DNA from: Cyanobacteria bacterium UBA791
GTDB taxonomy: Bacteria; Cyanobacteriota; Vampirovibrionia; Gastranaerophilales; Gastranaerophilaceae
Direction: 5' to 3'
DNA length: 64,000 bases
NCBI GenBank assembly: GCA_002297005.1
Contig: DBIX01000068.1
Span: 29,015 to 93,014, forward strand
In this document: positions 59,658 to 64,000 of the stretch, piece after piece
Layout: each line of letters begins with the position of its first letter
Numbering within the stretch: position 1 is the first letter of the stretch
Notes under the pieces: model-generated
Databases searched by the model: none
Told to the model about the DNA's origin: nothing
What the model saw: only the letters and a program-made list of their open reading frames with translations
Program-made: the position numbers and the translations under genes

Positions 59658-59748
59658 ACCACAGATGTGGGGGATTAGCTCAGCCCAGTAAAGCGAAAGC
59701 TTTACAAAGTCAGATAAAGCATGACAAGGTGCTCTACCTGACAGAGAT
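59658..59748 (+). repeat. Duplicated tRNA-Ala 5' half with inserted hairpins
   Basis: Bases 59658-59684 are a perfect 27-base copy of 59749-59775, which spans the first 16 bases of tRNA-Ala and 11 bases before it. After it come GTAAAGC-GAAA-GCTTTAC and then GGTGCTCTACC, which is the exact reverse complement of GGTAGAGCACC in the real D arm. The piece would lie in the same transcript. Confidence 0.75.
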
Positions 59749-59759
59749 ACCACAGATGT

Positions 59760-59835
59760 GGGGGATTAGCTCAGCTGGTAGAGCACCTGCTTTGCACGCA
59801 GGGGGTCAGGAGTTCGAATCTCCTATCCTCCACCA
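59760..59835 (+). tRNA. tRNA-Ala (anticodon UGC), CCA encoded
   Basis: The acceptor GGGGGAT pairs with ATCCTCC, the D arm is GCTCAGCTGGTAGAGC, the anticodon stem CCTGC/GCAGG encloses the TTTGCAC loop (anticodon TGC), the T arm holds GTTCGAATC, and the 3' CCA is encoded. A terminator follows at once. Confidence 0.96.
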
Positions 59836-59840
59836 ATTAA

Positions 59841-59866
59841 AAAAAGAGGCGAAAGCCTCTTTTTTA
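59841..59866 (+). terminator. Terminator of the tRNA-Ala transcript
   Basis: AAAAAGAGGC and GCCTCTTTTTT form a stem closed by a GAAA loop, six bases after the encoded CCA. Confidence 0.85.
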
Positions 59867-59955
59867 TTGCAATTTTTTAGAATTAGATTTTTAAAATTTA
59901 ACAAAAAATAATCCCAAAAGGGACTATTTTGGGACTATTGATAAAAATTTAAAGA

Positions 59956-60495
59956 TTAAAAAGCTTCCTTGTCTCCATATTCCAGTTCATATAACCATTC
60001 TTTATCTAACAAATGAGCTGTACGTATAGCTAAAATAGTTACTGTTTTATTTTTTACTTTTGCATCTTTAGGGAATTTTAATATAGGTGAACCTTCATAA
60101 CCTTTCAAAATTTGATTTGAATAATATTTTAAATTATATAATAAATCGGCATCAGATTCCTTATATATACATAATTTTGGCTTTACAGAAGTGTCACAGT
60201 CTCCACGTTCACCTTTTATTCTAATATTAGAAATTTTACGGTCATCACTCACCTCGAATGTTATTTTAAAAACGTAAAATTGAGGCATATCTGTCCATTT
60301 ATTAAATACCAAATCTCTTACAAACTTCTCGTAAAGATTTTCTTCCCATTGTTTCCAAGAAAGATTATTATTGCAAGACACAATTTTTGAAACCTTACTA
60401 CTTTTATTTGCTACAACTTTATATTTGCTTTGAGCAAAAACTGTAGATATAGTTAATAAAAAGGCTAAACAAACACATAGATATTTATACTTCAT
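59956..60495 (-). CDS. Secreted TonB-C-like protein 1 (179 residues)
   Basis: A signal peptide (KYKYLCVCLAFLLTISTVFAQ) precedes a domain with WKQWEENLYEKFVRDLVFNKW, FKITFEVSDDRKISNIRIKG and GSPILKFPKDAKVKNKTVTI. It has the strand-helix-strand order of TonB/TolA C-terminal domains. The same pattern recurs in the 180-residue product encoded two genes upstream, so they are paralogues within one operon. It probably works in the periplasm. No TonB box or energy-coupling anchor is present, so it is not a canonical TonB. Confidence 0.6.
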   Translation of the reverse strand: MKYKYLCVCLAFLLTISTVFAQSKYKVVANKSSKVSKIVSCNNNLSWKQWEENLYEKFVRDLVFNKWTDMPQFYVFKITFEVSDDRKISNIRIKGERGDCDTSVKPKLCIYKESDADLLYNLKYYSNQILKGYEGSPILKFPKDAKVKNKTVTILAIRTAHLLDKEWLYELEYGDKEAF

Positions 60496-60508
60496 TAAAT
60501 TTTCCTCG

Positions 60509-61183
60509 TTATTTTTCTACTTTTCCATTTGGTTTAATTCCTGAAATTTTAGTAAAGGTTCTAGCTTTAATATCTTGTTTATTTTGCTCTAAAATAAATT
60601 CATTTACTTTTTTAGAATTATAAGGACTTGCATGTCTAGGAAAATCTTTTTTAGTAATGCTATAAACAAACTTATTTTTTAATGTCTCATTAACAAATTC
60701 TAGGTCTGCTATTTTAGATTTTGTACCCCACGCACATAAAATGTCTTTATCAGAGTTTTTATTAATAAATTCTTTAATAAATTTCTTATTTAACTTTTCA
60801 AAATTATTATCTTCAAAATTCTTTTCTGCTAAATTTCCATTACTTTGAATTAAGGCAAAAGAATTTAGGATTACAACTTTAGAATAACCTACAATATATG
60901 CCATTTTTATAACATTTTGAATTGTTCCATCAATATTTTTGTTAGGCTTAGTTTTATTAGAAGGGTTCATTAAAATTGAAATCAATTTTCCTTTTTTAGA
61001 TAAAGGTTTATCAATATTAAATTCTAAATAATATCTATAACTGTTTTCTGAATAATCATTATTTTCACAAACTCCAAAACCAGTTACACTAACTTTATCA
61101 CCATTTGGTAGGTTAATGTCATTTTTACATATTTCTGCTTTTGCGTTTTTTATTTTTTCAAAAATATTATTTAAGTCCATCAT
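60509..61183 (-). CDS. DUF1643 domain protein
   Basis: The core KGKLISILMNPSNKTKPNKNIDGTIQNVIKMAYIVGYSKVVILNSFAL, followed by DILCAWGTKSK and DFPRHASPY, is the DUF1643 pattern. It is a small cytoplasmic alpha/beta domain often found on plasmids and phages and of unknown biochemical activity. It lies between the two secreted TonB-C-like genes with gaps of 11-13 bases, so it is co-expressed with exported proteins although it has no signal peptide. DUF1643 occurs in mobile DNA, which fits the nearby excisionase-like gene. Confidence 0.8.
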   Translation of the reverse strand: MMDLNNIFEKIKNAKAEICKNDINLPNGDKVSVTGFGVCENNDYSENSYRYYLEFNIDKPLSKKGKLISILMNPSNKTKPNKNIDGTIQNVIKMAYIVGYSKVVILNSFALIQSNGNLAEKNFEDNNFEKLNKKFIKEFINKNSDKDILCAWGTKSKIADLEFVNETLKNKFVYSITKKDFPRHASPYNSKKVNEFILEQNKQDIKARTFTKISGIKPNGKVEK

Positions 61184-61194
61184 TTTATAGCTCC

Positions 61195-61737
61195 TTATTT
61201 TTCAGATTGTATAACTTCATAATCGTCAGCAAAATCTTCTGGTTGTGTATTTCCTTTATGTTTTCCTGTATTTGAAAATTCTATTTTTACAGGTTTTGTT
61301 TTTAATTTTGTATTTTGAGGAAATTTTAAGATAGAAGTATGTTCATAACTTTTTAAAATTTGTTTTGTATAAAGTTCTAAAATTTTTCTGTAACTATCTG
61401 GATTACCTTCTACCTTTAAATTTATAACCTTGCTGTCATTTGTAACTTCAAAATTAATTAAGAAATGATATTTATCAGGAATTGCACTATTGGTTTTTAA
61501 TGCTAAATCTCTGTAAAATTTATTATGCAAGTTACTTTTCCATTGATTCCACCACAGAATTTCCATCGTGGAAAGGTCCTCATTTGAACTATTCGTTTGA
61601 ATATTAATTTTCGTTATATCAGCTTTATCATTAGTTATCACAAGTGGTTTATGTAACTTTGGTGATAAAATTGAAATAAAAATCGAACTTCCAATAAGAA
61701 TTAAAATTATTGTAATTATAAAAAATTTGTAATTCAT
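61195..61737 (-). CDS. Secreted or membrane-anchored TonB-C-like protein 2 (180 residues)
   Basis: A long N-terminal hydrophobic segment (YKFFIITIILILIGSSIFISIL) is probably a membrane anchor. The following domain has WWNQWKSNLHNKFYRDLALK, YHFLINFEVTNDSKVINLKVEGN and TSILKFPQNTKLKTKPVKI, closely paralleling the 179-residue paralogue. Its start overlaps the stop of the metalloprotease gene by four bases (ATGA), proving operon coupling. The acidic tail (EDFADDYEVIQSEK) is unique to it. Likely periplasmic domain; partner unknown. Confidence 0.6.
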   Translation of the reverse strand: MNYKFFIITIILILIGSSIFISILSPKLHKPLVITNDKADITKINIQTNSSNEDLSTMEILWWNQWKSNLHNKFYRDLALKTNSAIPDKYHFLINFEVTNDSKVINLKVEGNPDSYRKILELYTKQILKSYEHTSILKFPQNTKLKTKPVKIEFSNTGKHKGNTQPEDFADDYEVIQSEK

Positions 61738-62930
61738 AGTTTTTGTAAACCTCTTTTTTCTCTCTTTTTAGCTAATTCTATTTGTTTTTTCTTTATTCTT
61801 TCCAAATCTTTTTTTGTTCTTGAATTTAATTCTTCATTAATCAAATCCAATGCTTCTTGATATGCAGGATTATCCCATCCATGCTTAATTTCATTTGGAT
61901 AATTGTATTCTATATAGTCATAACAATTTAAAATTCTTTTTGCTCCTGTAGGATGGTCATAGAAAAATTCTATATAATTTTCATCGCTAATTTTATAAAG
62001 AAGGGTTATCATAGCAAGTGGGTTATACCCTGCATTTGCTAAAATATCAACACCTGTTAAATCTGCTTCATATTCATCTTTTCTACTTATTTTATTAAAT
62101 ATACTGGCATTTACAATACTAACAGTATTTTCAGCCGAAATTTTTGCTTCAGAGTTACCTGTAGCATCAATTAGAGTATTATTTACTTTTCTTAAAGCTT
62201 CTTCTGTAAATAATGTATCAACAACAGCACCTGCGACTTGAGTTATTGCAGAAAAAACTAAAAAAGGAGCGTGTTTATCTAAATGAGCATTTGCAATATG
62301 CCCTAATTCATGACTTAAAACTGCTGCGAGTTCTTCTGTATCATCTTCCCCATCAATAACCTCTAATAAACCTTTAAAAACAAATATTGTTTTTGTAGTA
62401 TCCACGTAAGCATTTACAACATCCTCATCAGATAACTCAAATTTAATATTTGGGGGTAAACCGTTATATCTTATTAATCGCTTACCTATTGCATTTATTC
62501 TTTCCATAGAAAAATAAGGATTATAGTGAAAAGTTCTTTTCTGAACTGTATTATTATTCTCTTTATGGTTGTAATCAAAAGTATAGGTAATTCTTATCAT
62601 ATTTCCTGAAAACTCTTTTGGTAAAGGTGGAAAAGGTGATGATTTTTTAATGGCATAAAGAGCTTCATCATCTGCAAGCTGAATACCAGAAGAATTAATT
62701 ACTTTACAGTCTAATAAATTTCCATTTTTGTCAATATCAAAACTTGTAACAACAACACATTTTTTATCCACATTTGCTGGGTGCCAGTTATTTTTAATTT
62801 TATTGTTAATTTTTGGCAAATATTTATCAAAAGGTGGGGCATAGTTTGAGTTACTAGAGTTATTTTCTAATGCATTTGCTGAACCTACAAAAATAAATAA
62901 AATATATATTATGACTAATAGTTTTTTCAA
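61734..62930 (-). CDS. TonB-C-like domain fused to M48 metalloprotease
   Basis: A signal peptide (KKLLVIIYILFIFVGSANA) leads to a TonB/TolA C-terminal-type domain (residues about 33-120: INNKIKNNWHPANV, VVTSFDIDKNGNLLDCKVINSSG, DDEALYAIKKSSPFPPLP). It is followed by an M48 peptidase with zinc site H207-E-L-G-H211 and E286 in EYEADLTG. The fusion of these two is unusual; M48 enzymes of the BepA/HtpX type act in envelope quality control. It heads a four-gene minus-strand operon with a divergent XRE regulator. Activity on envelope proteins is inferred, and the fused domain may recognise the substrate. Confidence 0.78.
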   Translation of the reverse strand: MKKLLVIIYILFIFVGSANALENNSSNSNYAPPFDKYLPKINNKIKNNWHPANVDKKCVVVTSFDIDKNGNLLDCKVINSSGIQLADDEALYAIKKSSPFPPLPKEFSGNMIRITYTFDYNHKENNNTVQKRTFHYNPYFSMERINAIGKRLIRYNGLPPNIKFELSDEDVVNAYVDTTKTIFVFKGLLEVIDGEDDTEELAAVLSHELGHIANAHLDKHAPFLVFSAITQVAGAVVDTLFTEEALRKVNNTLIDATGNSEAKISAENTVSIVNASIFNKISRKDEYEADLTGVDILANAGYNPLAMITLLYKISDENYIEFFYDHPTGAKRILNCYDYIEYNYPNEIKHGWDNPAYQEALDLINEELNSRTKKDLERIKKKQIELAKKREKRGLQKL

Positions 62931-62953
62931 GACGGCTCCTTGATTGTACTTTA

Positions 62954-63020
62954 TATGTAGAAATCAAACAAAATTTCAACTATGTAGGTTGATATTACAT
63001 CAAATAATGTAGAAAATCAA
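62954..63020. promoter_or_regulatory. Candidate XRE operator cluster between metalloprotease and XRE genes
   Basis: Three related elements, TATGTAGAAATCAA (62954-62967), TATGTAGGTTGATA (62981-62994) and ATGTAGAAAATCAA (63007-63020), lie in the divergent gap. The middle one overlaps the inverted TTGAT-ATTAC-ATCAA (62989-63003). They are good candidates for binding sites of the XRE regulator. Confidence 0.5.
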
Positions 63021-63094
63021 TATAAATTTAGCCAAATAATGTCCTTAATTTTATGCTTATAAGCCTATATCATTTTTATAGGCAGGGAGGGAAA

Positions 63095-63421
63095 ATGGAC
63101 AATACTAAACTTAAACAATACTTTGGTGCAAGAATTAAAGAAATTCGTGAAAGCAGAAATTTAAACCAAGAACAACTTGCCGAACTTGTTAATATGGAAT
63201 CAAGACATATTAGCCGAATTGAAACAGGAAAAAGTTTCACTACCCTAGAAAATATTTCAAAAATTGCTACTGCCTTAGGTGTTAGTATTGATTCATTATT
63301 TAGTTTCCAACACAAAGTGGAAAGAGAAAACTTAAAAGAAGAAATTAGAAAATATTTGAACCATGCAGATAGAAATAAATTAGAATTAGTTCTAAAATTA
63401 TTAAAAGCCGTATTCGATTAG
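63095..63421 (+). CDS. XRE-family transcriptional regulator
   Basis: The Cro/CI helix-turn-helix is complete in YFGARIKEIRESRNLNQEQLAELVNMESRHISRIETGKSFTTLENISKIATALGVSIDSLF, followed by a short helical tail of about 35 residues. I start it at MDNTKLKQYF because GGGAGGG lies five bases upstream; a longer in-frame ATG has no ribosome site. It is divergent from the metalloprotease operon, and repeated elements lie in the shared gap. It most likely represses or controls that operon and itself. The length (108 residues) is typical of phage/ICE-type repressors. Confidence 0.88.
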   Translation: MDNTKLKQYFGARIKEIRESRNLNQEQLAELVNMESRHISRIETGKSFTTLENISKIATALGVSIDSLFSFQHKVERENLKEEIRKYLNHADRNKLELVLKLLKAVFD

Positions 63422-63638
63422 ACAAAATTTGACTAAATCTGCATATCCATTCTACATCTTTAACCCAATGCTTCTTATATTTGAAAAACATCTCTTAATA
63501 AATTTTTACAAAGTACTTAGGAGGCAAATAGGTCATTGTGCTATAGAGCAAATTCTTTTATAACAAGGGTTTAGGGTTGAGATATAAAGAAAAATAGTTT
63601 ATCCTGTAAGGGCAGTTAGCACTAAGAAGGATAAACTT

Positions 63639-63869
63639 ATGATTCATAATTTACCACAAATGGAAACAATTAATAAAACGGCTAAAATTACTAATTTGTC
63701 AAAATATTTTATTAGGCAATTAGTGCTACAACGTAAAATAAAGTATGTAAAAGCTGGTAAGAAATATTTAGTTAATGTAGATAATTTAATTGAATATTTA
63801 AATACAGGTGATACAGAATTAGGTGTTGAAAATACCACTAACAGTAAAATAAGAAAAGTTAGTATATAG
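63639..63869 (+). CDS. Excisionase-like helix-turn-helix protein
   Basis: The 76-residue product holds the Xis/HTH_17 pattern: ETINKTAKITNLSKYFIRQLVLQRKIKYVKAGKKYLVNVDNLIEYLN. Such small proteins bend DNA or act as recombination directionality factors, or regulate mobile-element genes; they often precede a primase or integrase. A ribosome site AAGAAGG sits before the ATG. With the XRE regulator and DUF1643 gene this suggests that a mobile element lies downstream of tRNA-Ala, but its integrase, if present, is outside the window. The 63422-63638 gap shows nothing I can identify. Confidence 0.75.
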   Translation: MIHNLPQMETINKTAKITNLSKYFIRQLVLQRKIKYVKAGKKYLVNVDNLIEYLNTGDTELGVENTTNSKIRKVSI

Positions 63870-64000
63870 GTATATTCTATTCCTCGCAAGTAATTAGTAA
63901 ATGATTTTACTTCATTATTTGGAAAAAGCTTTCAGAAAACAAAATAAAATAATAAAGGATTCAAGTTAATAAAGTTTAAATGTAATAAATGTAATAAGGA

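Noticed and set aside
59729..59911. A 60-residue frame running through tRNA-Ala
   Set aside because: The frame is the tRNA gene and its terminator read as protein.

Overview
The window is AT-rich, densely coding bacterial chromosome with a standard genetic code. Housekeeping genes show a Gram-negative-like envelope (SLH-domain surface protein, signal-peptide proteins, lipid and polysaccharide genes) together with genes often seen in Firmicutes and Cyanobacteria/Melainabacteria (RicT-like PSP1 protein, Re-type citrate synthase, CoA-activase-like protein). The best guess from content alone is an uncultured gut lineage such as Gastranaerophilales (Vampirovibrionia). This is an inference; no rRNA gene is present to prove it.

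Layout. 1-6334 (minus strand): the end of a surface-polysaccharide cluster (two glycosyltransferases, acetyltransferases, an aminotransferase, an epimerase, a short sugar-nucleotide dehydrogenase, a HEPN-like protein). It carries G homopolymer tracts suggestive of phase variation. 6490-16930: an accessory island of Mu-like phage remnants: tail/head genes gpG and MuF, the MuF fused to a toxin-like tail, a MuA/MuB transposition pair and a third coupled gene that is a tyrosine-recombinase core-binding domain with no catalytic domain. Inside it sit a DUF1016 nuclease fragment and a MerR-controlled metabolic cassette with two divergent 19-bp-spacer promoters. The island abuts tRNA-Gln.

16982-50548 is mainly core genome. 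It holds tRNA-Gln, a CCA-adding enzyme, an SF1 helicase-nuclease and a fatty-acid synthesis block (rpmF-plsX-fabD-fabG-acpP-fabF). It then has tpiA, rsmI, rnhB-rbgA-rplS, ffh, an acyl-CoA synthetase, a DUF4914 protein and a Re-citrate synthase/aconitase/isocitrate dehydrogenase operon that would make 2-oxoglutarate. After that come gatA and a ricT-gpsA-murQ-ribH-ccdA-thioredoxin run.

50557-59478 holds a CoA-activase-like gene, a large Cys-rich SLH protein, secreted Lys/Ala-rich and Cys-rich proteins, a WecG/TagA-type glycosyltransferase, an orphan N-terminal transketolase subunit, an exported deaminase and a pair of unknown paralogues. Two mosaics of small palindromic modules lie here, with module order permuted between them. 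A further module copy sits in the phage island, where a related module-free sequence shows where it inserted.

59640-64000: a tRNA-Ala gene preceded by a duplicated 5' half, then a probable mobile-element-like operon of three TonB-C-like secreted proteins (one fused to an M48 metalloprotease) and a DUF1643 protein. A divergent XRE regulator and an excisionase-like gene follow.
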